Shown here: in pieces, positions 10,088 through 22,200 of the stretch
How positions within the stretch are numbered: the stretch's first letter is position 1
Layout of the letters: each line of letters starts with the position of its first letter
Assembly (NCBI GenBank): GCA_020310875.1
Contig: CM035441.1
Location: 90,222,495-90,286,494, forward strand
Reading direction: 5' to 3'
Length of the DNA: 64,000 nt
Source of the DNA: Ceratopteris richardii
Lineage: Eukaryota > Streptophyta > Polypodiopsida > Polypodiales > Pteridaceae
The notes under the pieces: generated by a model
Seen by the model: only the letters and a program-made list of their open reading frames with translations
Told to the model about the DNA's origin: nothing
The model's database searches: none
Translations under genes and position numbers: made by a program

Positions 10088-12639
10088 ACATGATGATTGG
10101 ACTTGGTGTGTCTGAAGGCCCCACAGGTTTAGAGGGGGTGGATGTCATAATGATTTCACTTCACAATGTCTTTTTACTACCTTAGAGATACTTGAAGGTG
10201 TTGCTAGCATTGAAGATACAAAGGCAAGACATGTGCTACTGATCCAATAAGAGCAATAGATCACATAGAAAACAACTTCTTTCGATCAATAAACACAACG
10301 ATTGCATTGTGTGAGAGAATTTGTACAATCTTGTTAGAATACTTTGGATTGATCTTTTTGAATGTGTTCCATATTGAGTTTTGTATAATCTTCTAGGGAG
10401 TATTTTATCATGAAAATTCAGATGCAACTCAAGAAAAGGAAATAATATCAACTCCATTGGAAAAAAGAGGAAATTCAGAGCTGTCAGACATAGCAAGAGC
10501 CACTTGGAGAAGGGGATAGAAGCAGCCATAATAGGAGAATCAAAAGGGGGAGCTAACTCTCTCTTCGGTTTTTTTCAATTTTTGAGGGCTTTGAGAAAGT
10601 TTGGAGGGGAAAAGGGACATCAGACACAACTCTTTTGGGTGCTAAGAGGGGAATGATGCTGTCATCTTTAGGTTTTTAATGGTGTTATGAAGACAATCCT
10701 CAACTTCCATTCTCTGAAGAGAGAGAACTAGCTGCGAGCCAAAATAAAGGGATTGGCATCGTATTGTAGGAAGTTTCGGAACTCATTTTTTTCGATGAAG
10801 AGAAGGAGAACATTCATGCGATCTTGTGTGTACTTGAAGTTGATGGAAGTTCTGCATTCGCAACATGTAGAAGGCTACTGCCATAGATTTCAAAGGCCAT
10901 GAGCAACAAATGCAAAATTGTCTACCTCAACTCGTGCAAATGAAAACCTCGAAGAGCATAGAAGGAACATTGAAAGAGGTATAGAAAGCAATATGGTTGT
11001 GCATATGAGTGTTTACTCTTTGCTTTTAAATAAGTTCCAATGACAATTGAAGTGCTTGCACAACTATCTTTTGAGAATCCGTTATGAAAATTCTTTGAGT
11101 TTCGAATCATGTTGGTTGGAAGTGTTAATTAACTGGAGTGCTTGTTGTTCGTATGATAATAATGAAAAAAGTGAGTTATTGATGTGATGTTAAAAGAGAT
11201 GTAATCGATGCCGATTGATTGCTCATCAATAATTTTTCTTTTTCCTATTGTTTTACGAATGGCGCTAAGGGAACATAGAGGGACTACCTGAGATCACATG
11301 GTCCTCGGATTTTCGTAAGACTATTCATAATATATTCTTGAGATGTTTAATGAAGCGAAGCTTTTGAAGCAGGTTGATTATGCAAGAAATACTCACACTT
11401 GAACTTCACTTTGTGAGATGTTATGTGTATTTTCTCTTATGGCTCACGGATAAATGTGCATTATTTGTATGTTGTTATGCAAAGTTGATTGAAAAACTTT
11501 AGTGAACTCTTATCGTGATGCATATCGTTTCTCTGTCGTAAGACCAGAATGCTATCAATCATGAAACTCATTTGATGAAAACCATGTATTACTAAAATGA
11601 TGTTGCAACGACTAGTCTACGAACACAATACTTTATATTGCTCTCAATGTTATTGATACTGTTGTTATTCAAATAAGGATGTGTTGATGTTATTGATACT
11701 GTTGTTATTCAAATAAGGATGTGTTGATGTTTGTGCATAACTAAATCATAAAGCAACATAACGTTGCAATTTTAAAGCAAGAATTTTTATTGTAGAAGTC
11801 TTCCAATACATAAGGCATTGCTTCTTTAAAACTTACGTTTTCATATTCTATTATCTGTTGATGATCATGTGGCTACACAACTTCTTTGTTTACAACCTTT
11901 GTTCAGGAAAACCGAAGGGAAGGGCTTATATTTGTTTTTGAATGCTTCTAAAGCGAAGGGCTTATATTATACTAAGTTGAGGTTTGAAATGATGAAGTGG
12001 ATCTTTGCATGTAGATGTTACAAGTTTGCGAGATATAACTTATGTATTGCAATGAGGTTTGTACAAAGTGAATTCGGCATGCATTCTCTCTTTGTTTCTA
12101 ACATATTTTTTGAAGCAACTCAGTTCCAAATCATACGCAAAGAAAAGTTCATATAATTCATCCAATGTTTGAATTTGTTGTCACAACACACAATTGAAGT
12201 TTATGATTTGCGACATGATTAATGCCCTTTCAGCCTAAACCATGGCCTTCATTTTGATTATTTATCCTTTTTTAGTTGTTTAATGCTCTTTGTTTTCAAG
12301 AAATAAAAGCAGAATGTAAACACAAGAAAAGTTAATGAAGAAAGGGAATTCACAAATGATCTTCTTGTGTATCGTATGAGTTCTTTAAAGAGGAAACAAT
12401 TTTAGCTCTCAATGTTCTTAAAACCCCGATTTCATAGAGTTCCATAGTTTCAATCAAATCCAATAGGTAAACATTGAGAATTCTCAAGGTACACAATGTT
12501 CTCATGTTTTGTCAATCTAGCTCTTGAGTGGTGTCCCTCTTTTGGATGATATCCACGATAGTGAGCCTTCTTTCTCTGTATGGAAGAAGCTAGCAACGGG
12601 CACTCGCTTGGAACTCAACACGGAAGTATGGAGAAGGGG
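10088..12639. other. Region without recognisable genes
   Basis: No long open frame and no motif I recognise on either strand. It is AT-rich and holds a 40-bp tandem duplication (11651-11730). Open frames such as 11869-12156 have no recognisable features. Confidence 0.5.
11651..11730. repeat. 40-bp exact tandem duplication
   Basis: The 40 bases at 11651-11690 recur directly at 11691-11730 without visible difference, indicating a recent local duplication. Confidence 0.9.
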
Positions 12640-12670
12640 CATATATATATATATATATGTATATATATAT

Positions 12671-12737
<67 letters not shown>
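12640..12737. repeat. (AT)n microsatellite with TG tail
   Basis: About 90 bp of alternating AT interrupted by single GT and TG steps, ending in (GT)n at 12726-12737. It directly precedes the FPG-related region. Isoleucine-tyrosine frames across it are artefacts of the repeat. Confidence 0.95.
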
Positions 12738-12949
12738 CTTGACACATGCAGGTTGAGGGGGCATGTGTTCTCTGTCGGGTGACACCTTTTGGTTCTCGCT
12801 ATCTTCACCCTAAATTAAAGCGCAGAAAATCGTCTGCCTACAAGGGGGCAAGGACATGTGTATTGGTGGTGAATGGGCGACAGATAGGGAAGATTTATGG
12901 CATCTTAGCGAGAAGGCTGCGCCACTGAAGGCACGATGGGGCTTTCGTT

Positions 12950-13715
12950 TTATGCCACAGGAGGAGATCCACCGAGCGGGAATTAGGCTATATGGGCTGA
13001 AATTACTGACGATGCCATCGTCATCGAATGTGTGGTGCTTTCTGTCCTTCAGAGCTCTCTCGTTCGTGGTCCCATCTTGGGCGCCCACCGTAAAGGCAAA
13101 AACATGTGGCTAGAGCTGGACGCTAGACCTTGGCCTTCCTTTCAGTTCGGAATGATAGGAGCATTCAATATAAAGGGCAAGGAAATCACTAAATATAAAC
13201 AGTCTGCTGTAGATGACGAGGGGGAGTGGCACTCAAAGTTTTCAAAGGTCTAGATGATGATATGGAGATATCTTTTAGACACAAGAGGCGATTGGCATGA
13301 GTCAGACTTCTAGAATGATCCAACTACAATGCCACCAATTTCGGAGTTTGGACCTGATGCCTATCTTGAACTACCACTAGAGCCTTCTTTTGAAAGCAAT
13401 GTTCTGAAGAAGAAAGGACCCATACAGTTCTTCTTATGGGTCATAGCTTTCTAGCAAGTATTGGCAACTGGGTGGCAGATGAGGTTCTGTACCAGCCAAG
13501 GATTCACCACAAGCAAGTGGCATGTACTCTGTCAAAATTGAGTGCGCAAGGATACATCTATTCAAGAGGTTCTAAATCCCTCAATAGGTGTCAATGCAGA
13601 TAGCGAGATGTTTCCCAAGAACTAGATTTTCCATTATCGCTGGAATAAGAAGCCAGGGGAAGTTGCAGGTCAAAAACTCACATTCATCACCGTAGTGGGC
13701 AACACCTATAGGATT
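12950..13715 (+). pseudogene. FPG1: Formamidopyrimidine-DNA glycosylase (FPG1/MutM-type) retropseudogene
   Basis: Conceptual translation in shifting frames follows the plant FPG1 protein, a base-excision-repair glycosylase for oxidised purines. Recognisable blocks in order: VLQSSLV then ILGAHRKGKNMWLELD (about 13050-13125), PSFQFGMIGAFNIKG and TKYKQSAVDDEGEW (13135-13230), an SFRHKRRLA-like block (13270), PPISEFGPDAYLE after a frameshift (13330-13375), a degraded GNWVADEVLYQ/IH helix-two-turn-helix region (about 13460-13500), then NADSEMFPKN.IFHYRWNKKPGE and FITVVGNTYR (13590-13715). Blocks that lie in separate exons in plant genes are contiguous here, which points to a reverse-transcribed copy. 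Several stops and frameshifts make it non-functional. The N-terminal catalytic MPELPE region is not clearly preserved; a degenerate MP-containing start may lie near 12953. Confidence 0.8.
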
Positions 13716-14039
13716 CATGCACGTCATGCTGGTCATACCGGATTTGTATTCATCATTTTGCTCGTTTACAATTCGACATGCATATCAGCACATATAGGCT
13801 TCCATCAGACTTGTTGTGCGACTCTTGCTTCATACCAAGTGGACGTTTGGTGTTTTTTTTTTTAAATCTACATTCACACCATGTATTCATCTTGCCCATT
13901 AGGTATGATTTCGATTATTAGGAGAGGATGGAATTTTCTTTTCCGTGTTGCAAGCTAGTTCATTTATGGCTGCTCTACACTCAACCTTTCCAATTGCCTA
14001 CCCTTTATAATTTGGCATTCATGAAGCTTTAGTAGATGA
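13716..14039. other. Non-coding stretch, partly paralogous to 48427-48490
   Basis: No gene seen. The last 60 bp (about 13978-14039) resemble 48427-48490, both containing CACTCAACCTTTC and TTATAATTTGGCA. Together with matching sequence right of 18959 this marks two copies of one older segment. Confidence 0.5.
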
Positions 14040-14075
14040 CACTACTGGGAGTACCGTCGCGTATACTGACGACCA

Positions 14076-14187
14076 TACTTGCAAAATTTTTTTTGGGCAG
14101 AATGTTTTGTCTGTTGCTACAGCAATATTACCATGATGTTGCTTAACAAAAGACAATACACTCTGCCCAAAAAAAAACAAGTACATG
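14076..14187. repeat. Imperfect inverted repeat (hairpin) near the CACTA left end
   Basis: ACTTG-N-TTTTTTTTGGGCAGA at about 14077-14108 is mirrored by TCTGCCCAAAAAAAAACAAGT at about 14161-14182, with further pairing of TTTTGTCT and AGACAATA inside. Likely a small fold-back insertion or a structural part of the CACTA end. Confidence 0.7.
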
Positions 14188-14429
14188 TGATGTGTACTCT
14201 AATGACAACTGAAATATGATTCCATGAAACATAGTATTATTGGACACAAAAGAGATAATCAGAATGAACAATGAACCATGTACAAAAGAAGTTATATATT
14301 TCAATAATGAAGCATGTACAAGAGTGTGGCAAACCACTGTCATATATGACACTTTTACAAAATGTGGCAAAGCAATGTATTGCCATATGGAAATCAAATA
14401 CAAAATATTGGTCTTCCACTGCCATACAC

Positions 14430-16510
<2,081 letters not shown>

Positions 16511-16585
16511 CAATCGAAAACAAAACAATCACTTATATTGATGTAATTGTTTGGAGCATTGTTGTCAAAGTTCAGTTAGTGTTTT

Positions 16586-16725
16586 TGTAACATAATCCGG
16601 GTAGGAGATGGTTGAACCACACCCTAAGAGAGAGGATTAGGAAGTAATCCTCAACCATGGCTTTTGGGGCAAGTGGTTAGCCCATCACATTCCTAACCAA
16701 GAGGTTGTGAGTTCAATTCCTTACA
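16586..16725 (+). repeat. 5' LTR of TRIM-A
   Basis: 140 bp, TG...CA. The last 68 bp form the tRNA-like module described separately. A CAA triplet at 16652-16654 lies 4-6 nt before the tRNA-like start; plant tRNA genes often start transcription at such a triplet. Confidence 0.97.
16658..16723 (+). promoter_or_regulatory. tRNA-like module (A and B box) in the TRIM-A LTR
   Basis: Aligned to tRNA numbering: T8 (16665), D-stem GGGC pairing with GCCC around the loop AAGTGGTTA (G18, G19 present), exactly 23 nt for positions 26-48, anticodon loop TTCCTAA (U33, CCT, A37), and T-loop TTCAATT after G53. These are the intragenic Pol III promoter boxes of a tRNA gene. The anticodon and acceptor stems do not pair well, so it is not a functional tRNA. 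What is seen is the spacing and the boxes; Pol III activity is inferred. Confidence 0.72.
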
Positions 16726-16739
16726 TTGGTATCAGAGCC
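16726..16739 (+). promoter_or_regulatory. Primer binding site of TRIM-A
   Basis: TTGGTATCAGAGCC directly after the LTR, complementary to the initiator tRNA-Met 3' end. Confidence 0.93.
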
Positions 16740-17266
16740 TAGGAAGTAGGCTTGGGCAAAGTGGAATGATCCAATGGCCTCTAAAAAAGGCGCTTGGGCA
16801 TCCTCCATGTGAAAGGGTAGGAATTGTGGAAAGCGCGCGCGTCGGTTTCAAGGATGGACCTTACAATGATTGGGGTGTATCTCTCAATCCGTACGTCGGA
16901 TTGAGGCATGTGATATACCGTTGGAAAGCTCTCGGAACGAACTTTCCAATGAGCTAGCTTGGAAGTGTGAATTCCTTGGGAATCCTTGGGTGGTACTTGA
17001 TTGAGTGTTCAAGATACCAAGCATGGGTGAGAACAAGGTTCAAGACTGAGGTTGAGAACAAGGGCTCGAGACACCAAGGTTGCGAACAAGAAGGTTCAAG
17101 ACACCAAGGTTGAGAGCAAGGGTTCAAGAGACCAAGGTTGCGAACAAGGTTCAAGAAACTGTCTGAGGTTGAGGAACACCAATTCAAGGGCACCTAGGGA
17201 GTTCAAGGGACTGATCACCGAGGCTAGAGGGATACAAGAGTAGATCATTGAGGACAATGATCGACC

Positions 17267-17279
17267 AAGGGGGGAAGAA
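17267..17279 (+). promoter_or_regulatory. Polypurine tract of TRIM-A
   Basis: AAGGGGGGAAGAA immediately before the 3' LTR; primer for plus-strand synthesis in LTR elements. Confidence 0.9.
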
Positions 17280-17419
17280 TGTAACATAATCCGGGTAGGA
17301 GATGGTTGAACCACACCCTAAGAGAGAGGATTAGGAAGTAATCCTCAACCATGGCTTTTGGGGCAAGTGGTTAGCCCATCACATTCCTAACCAAGAGGTT
17401 GTGAGTTCAATTCCTTACA
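17280..17419 (+). repeat. 3' LTR of TRIM-A
   Basis: 140 bp, no difference from the 5' LTR by eye. The TTTT at 17356-17359 is the first plus-strand T4 after the same motif in the 5' LTR and would be the first Pol III stop for a transcript begun in the 5' LTR. The tRNA-like module repeats at 17352-17417. Confidence 0.97.
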
Positions 17420-17424
17420 GTTTT

Positions 17425-18487
17425 CCTTCGTCGAATTCCAAAGAACTGATGCCAAAAATCTCCTGCAAAACAAAAGAAAAGAGAAATTCATAAACCGTAA
17501 CCCTAAAACATGTATATGTGTGTATGTGTGTATGTATATGTGATGTGTGTGTATGTGTATGTGCATGTATGCATGTGTGTGTATACATATGTGAGTGTGT
17601 ATACATATGTGAGTGTGTATATATATGTGTGTGTGTATGTAATATGCATGTGTGTATGTATGTATGAGTGTGTACATGCATATGTGTGTGTATGTATGTA
17701 TGCATATGCATGTGTGTATGCACATATGTGTGTGTATACATATGTGAGTGTGTATGTAATATGCATGTGTGTATGTATGTATGTGCGTGTGTACGTGCAA
17801 ATATGTGTGTATGTATGTATGCATATGCATGTGTGTATGTATACATGTGTGTGTGTACATGAGTGTATGTATATGTGTGTATACATGTATGTATGTATGT
17901 GAGTATGAGAATGAACATGTGTGTGTATGTATATGCATGTGTGTATGTATATGCATGTGTGTATCTAATATGCATGTGTGTATATAATATGCATGTTTGT
18001 ATGTAATATGCATGTATGTATGTATATGGGTGTATGCATGTGAGTATGTAATATGTATGTGTATGTATATGCATGTGTGTATGTAATATGTATGTAAATG
18101 TGTATGTAATACGCATGTGTGTATGTAATATGTATGTGAGTATGTCTATGCATATGTGTGTGTATGTATGTATGAATCTCTCTCTCTATCTCATTCTCTT
18201 TCTATTTCATCTCTCTCCCTATCTCATTCTCTTTCTATTTCATCTCTCTCTCTCTCTTTCACATTCTCTCTATCTTTCTCTTTCATCTCTCTGTCTTTCT
18301 TTCTCCTTTTCTCTCTCTCTTTATGTTTCTCTAGATCTCTCTCTTTCTTTCATCTCTCTCTCTATCTCACTCTATATCAATTGAAAACAAAAGAATCACT
18401 TACATCGATGTAATTTTTTGGAGCATTGTCATCAAGGTCGAGTTAATGTTGCCCTTCGTCGAATTCCAAAGATTTGATGCCAAAAGG
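17425..18487. repeat. Continuation of the microsatellite / telo-box array
   Basis: After the TRIM the interrupted conserved segment resumes (17425-17490), followed by a telo-box-like block at 17490-17511, TG/TATG microsatellite to about 18175, a CT-rich tract (18176-18376) and a final diverged copy of the conserved segment (18378-18487). Confidence 0.85.
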
Positions 18488-18543
18488 GTGCTACAGTATG
18501 TGCAATTCTTACCAAAATTTCAGATCTAGAGAAACAGAGATGT

Positions 18544-18546
<3 letters not shown>

Positions 18547-18586
<40 letters not shown>

Positions 18587-18597
18587 AAGAGAGAGAT
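18547..18597. repeat. (GA)n tract
   Basis: GAGAGA repeat of about 50 bp with a few AAA interruptions. Confidence 0.9.
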
Positions 18598-18717
18598 GTG
18601 TGTACAGAATAGGTTTGGAATGTAGTTCGCGCACGCAAACTTGACAGTAGCAAACTTTGGTTCGAAATGCAAGCAGATGTCAAATTTTTGCTCTCGGGTC
18701 CGGTTAAAATTTGCCTC

Positions 18718-18953
18718 GGTATAAGCGTCAGGATGAGCGTCAGTATGAGCGTCAGTATAAGCGTCGGTATAAGCGTCGGCAACTTTCAGTAAAGTACCGA
18801 CGCCTATACCGGCGCTCATACCGACGCCGTCTATACCGACGATTATATGACCGTCGGTATTGCATCCGTGGTTTTTCAAGCATTTTCAACGGTCATACCG
18901 ACGCGGAGGGGTGACCGTCGGTATGGGCAACGTCGGTATGCCCCTAATATGTT
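18718..18953. repeat. CACTA subterminal repeat array with fold-back arrangement
   Basis: Four to five 12-bp direct repeats of AGCGTCRGTATR (about 18726-18782) are followed by the same motif inverted (TACCGACGCCTA type, 18793-18845), then scattered CGTCGGTAT copies up to the terminus. The opposed arrays could pair as a hairpin. Confidence 0.85.
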
Positions 18954-18959
18954 GTAGTG

Positions 18960-19201
18960 CAAATTAGTCACCTTGTTGCACATATACAGTGTTTGCATGC
19001 TCTGCCACCTACTAAAAGAGCTTCAAAGGATGAGAATGCTCTTTTCTTATATCTCATACCAAGGGAAGTCTCTTTCAACTGCTCGAGATTCCTACTAAAC
19101 AAGACTTTTAGTTTGGAAGAAAGTCCAAATTCTCTTTTCCTATTGAGCATAATGGGCTCATGCACATCAATAGACAATCATCAACTATGTATGATAATTT
19201 A
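18960..19201. repeat. Segment paralogous to 49187-49316 plus 50505-50637
   Basis: Directly right of the CACTA terminus, sequence from TCACCTTGTTGCA to CTGCTCGAGATT matches 49190-49316, and from GACTTTTAGTTTGGAAGA to the copia LTR matches 50540-50637. The flank upstream of both related copia LTRs (19202 and 50638) is thus shared, which indicates duplication of a segment rather than two insertions. Confidence 0.75.
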
Positions 19202-22200
19202 TGTTAAAAATCAAGCCTTGAAGAAGGTGAAATATTCTTTTTGTTATGGTGTTTTTCCCATATTATTCTAGTGGTTTTCCAATGGCTTTCGAGTATTCTT
19301 TTGGTGAATTTTCGATATTATTTCATTAGCTTTAAAGTCTTAGGGATCACAAAGTCTAGTGTTATTCTTGTATTTTCCTTGTGTTCTTCTGTTATCCTTC
19401 TCGAGGCCTAAAAGTCTCAGGAAACATGTAGTCTCGTGTCTTTTTAGTGTCTTTCCGATAGTATGGTAGTCTATGAGTTCAATGGTCTAGTATGTTCTAC
19501 CATGCAAAAGTTTCAAATGTTTGCCTAAATCATAGCTAAAGTCTTACATGCATAGATGAAAAGTGGAACTATTATTTAGAGGCTCTTTATCACAAATTTA
19601 TCAAGAAGCCTCAACCACTTTCCTAAATTTCAACTTACCAGAAATAATAAAGAATTGGATTGAGAGATTCTTGCAAAATTGTAGGAGTACTTTTGACACC
19701 CTATATATGTATGAATAAAATTCAAGAAAAGGATAAGATGCCTGCTACTCTCTTCCTAGAGTTAGGGTAGAGTGTAAGAAAGTTACTATACACAACACCT
19801 CTCGCTTAACTAATCATTTTTGATAGCTTATTCTTCTCTGTAGTTAGCCATTAATCATTACCTCTTCGAGGAGTGAGCTAGTCTCTAGCACTATTTGTTT
19901 TCACTATAACTCCTTCTTTTTGTATCCATTTCAAGTGATTAAACTTGCATTTGATTCATTAAAGAGTGAATTTAATATTATGTGAATTTTGTGACTATGC
20001 TTCAAGTGATCTTTAAGTAAAGTTGTAAATAGTGAAGGTGTATGTATGCACATAACTAGACAATAGTTCCAACAACTAGCCTAATTTGCATTAAAGGCAA
20101 AAACAATGAATTAGGGTCACTGTGGAAAACAACCTGTGAGGGCCTAAAACCTTCCAAAGCTACATAGGGATGTTAAATCATTCCCCCAACAATGGTATCT
20201 GAGCATTTCAAAGCATTTGAGAATCTTCAAGGAAGTCAATGCAACTATCTAAAACTAGTAAAGCTGTTAGAAAAGAATTTGTAGGAGATAGGTGAGCTCC
20301 ATCCATATTCAGAAGTGGACCTTAAATTTCAGGTAGTTCCTCAACACATACCAAGGAAGAAAGGCACAAAGAGGTAATCATTTTGAGCTTGTCCTATTCA
20401 ATCACACTCAAAAAAGCTTAGGAAGCAAAGAATCTGGATCATCAGCTGAGTATGCTACCCAAATAGAGAAGTTGGAGAAAGGAAACTACCAACCATGGAG
20501 ATCTTGGGTTAGGAATTTCCTCATGAGAAAAGGACTATGAGGATTAGTTAATGGAGCTGAGCTTAGGCCTCAATATGCACAACCACTCACTCAAGGAAGT
20601 GGATGAGTGGATTGAAAGAGATAGAAGAGTTATATTCATCTTACCTCAACACATTAGTAATAGCATTATTGGTCATATCCAGGACTTGGACTCATCCAAG
20701 AAAGTGTGGGAGGCCTTGAAGACATCATAGTCCAACTCCAAAAGGCACAAAAGTGTTGAACAACTTATGAAATACTTCAAATAGCAACATCAATTATTAT
20801 ATCCTTATTATATCTTTAAGTTAGAAAGAAGTATGGATGGCTTATGATCAATAGGCAGCTCCATCAATGATGATGATTTGGTAGCTCATACACTTAATCG
20901 GCTAAGAAATGATGACAAATGGATCCCATTCACTACTTTAGTATATGTAAAGGACTCATTACCAGATTTTGAGCAATTCGTCATACTCATGGTGACTGAG
21001 AAAATGAACCTCAATGGAGGTCATTCAAAGGGCAATGAAGCCAAAGTCTTTTATGCAAGTAAAGGTAAAGGAAAGAGAGTTGGACACAATGGACAAGGTA
21101 GAGGTAGAGGAAGATCAAGAAAGGGATCAAGAAGGAGCGAGTCAAAGCAATGGAGCAAGGGGGAGAGGAAGAGCTAGAGGAAGAGGAGGTTGATATGAAG
21201 GAAGGAACTACACAAAGAAATGCTACAACTATGGCAAGCTAGACCCCTTTGCAAGGGAGTGTTACTCAAAGAGCAACCAAGGAGCCAATAAAAAAAAATC
21301 AAGGTAACTATGTGAATACTTCAAATACATCACAAAATGATAATCTCTTAGCCATGATGCAAATAAATGGTGAAGAGAAGGCATGGAAACCACATGGCAC
21401 ATCAATAGTGAATGTTCAAGTCACATGAGTTGGAATAGGGAAACGTTTTGTAATTTGTATGAACCAAGCACAAAAGGACATGTAGAAACAAGGGATGACA
21501 CCAAACATATGATCACACACATAGGTGATGTCCCTTGAAATAAAAAATAGAATCCAAAGAGTGATAACAATGTGTTACATGTACCGATAATCACGAAGAA
21601 TTTAGTATCAATTGGACAAACGGTTGGAAGAGGATATGTAGTCAAGTTCAACAACAAAGGATATTTTGTGGAAGACCCAAAGCAACAACACAAGCTGATA
21701 ATGAAAGGGAGGAAGGAAGGAATATCTTCCAACATGGAGGTAAAACCACCCTCATCACATACAGTCTATTTGAAAGTTGGGAGCAAGCAAATAGCTCAGG
21801 TGGATTTGTGGCACAAGAGGATTGGCCACATAAACCTTCAAAAGCTGAAGGATATGCAAAAGAGAGGAGTGGTAAGTGTTCTTCCAAATTTCCACTCTCA
21901 AAGTATGCAACACGTGTGACACATGTCAATTCAAGAAACAAGCAAGGTTTCCATTCAACAAGAGTACACAAAGAAGCATAGTTAAAGAAAAAGATTGATT
22001 CCAACCTCTCAAGAGAGAAGAAGTTCAGTAGAAGAAAGTATCATGTTCAGCGATTAGTTGATGACTGTCTCATTGCTAAACATTATGCATATATGAGTCA
22101 AGTAGTTGCATGTAAAGAGCCTAATCATTTTAAGGATGCAAGCAGATATGAAGAATGGAACTTAACCATGAATGAAGAGGTAAAAGCACTCAAGGAGAAC

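Larger units (their letters stand above)
16586..17419 (+). mobile_element. Complete TRIM (TRIM-A) with tRNA-like LTRs
   Basis: An 834-bp terminal-repeat retrotransposon in miniature. Two 140-bp LTRs (16586-16725, 17280-17419) appear identical, begin TGTAACATAATCC and end TTACA. The initiator-Met primer site TTGGTATCAGAGCC follows the left LTR directly, and the polypurine tract AAGGGGGGAAGAA precedes the right one. The 5-bp target duplication GTTTT (16581-16585, 17420-17424) is perfect. It interrupts a conserved array segment whose uninterrupted relative lies at 18425-18470. The 554-bp interior has no protein and is built partly of GGTTGAGAACAAGG-type direct repeats. Identical LTRs imply a very recent insertion, so a working partner element must supply proteins. 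No TTTT occurs on the plus strand from 16666 to 17355. Confidence 0.97.

Noticed and set aside
16658-16723. Functional tRNA gene (Arg-CCT-like)
   Set aside because: Spacing and loops fit a tRNA, but the acceptor and anticodon stems do not pair and the module lies in an LTR. Kept as a promoter-like module instead.
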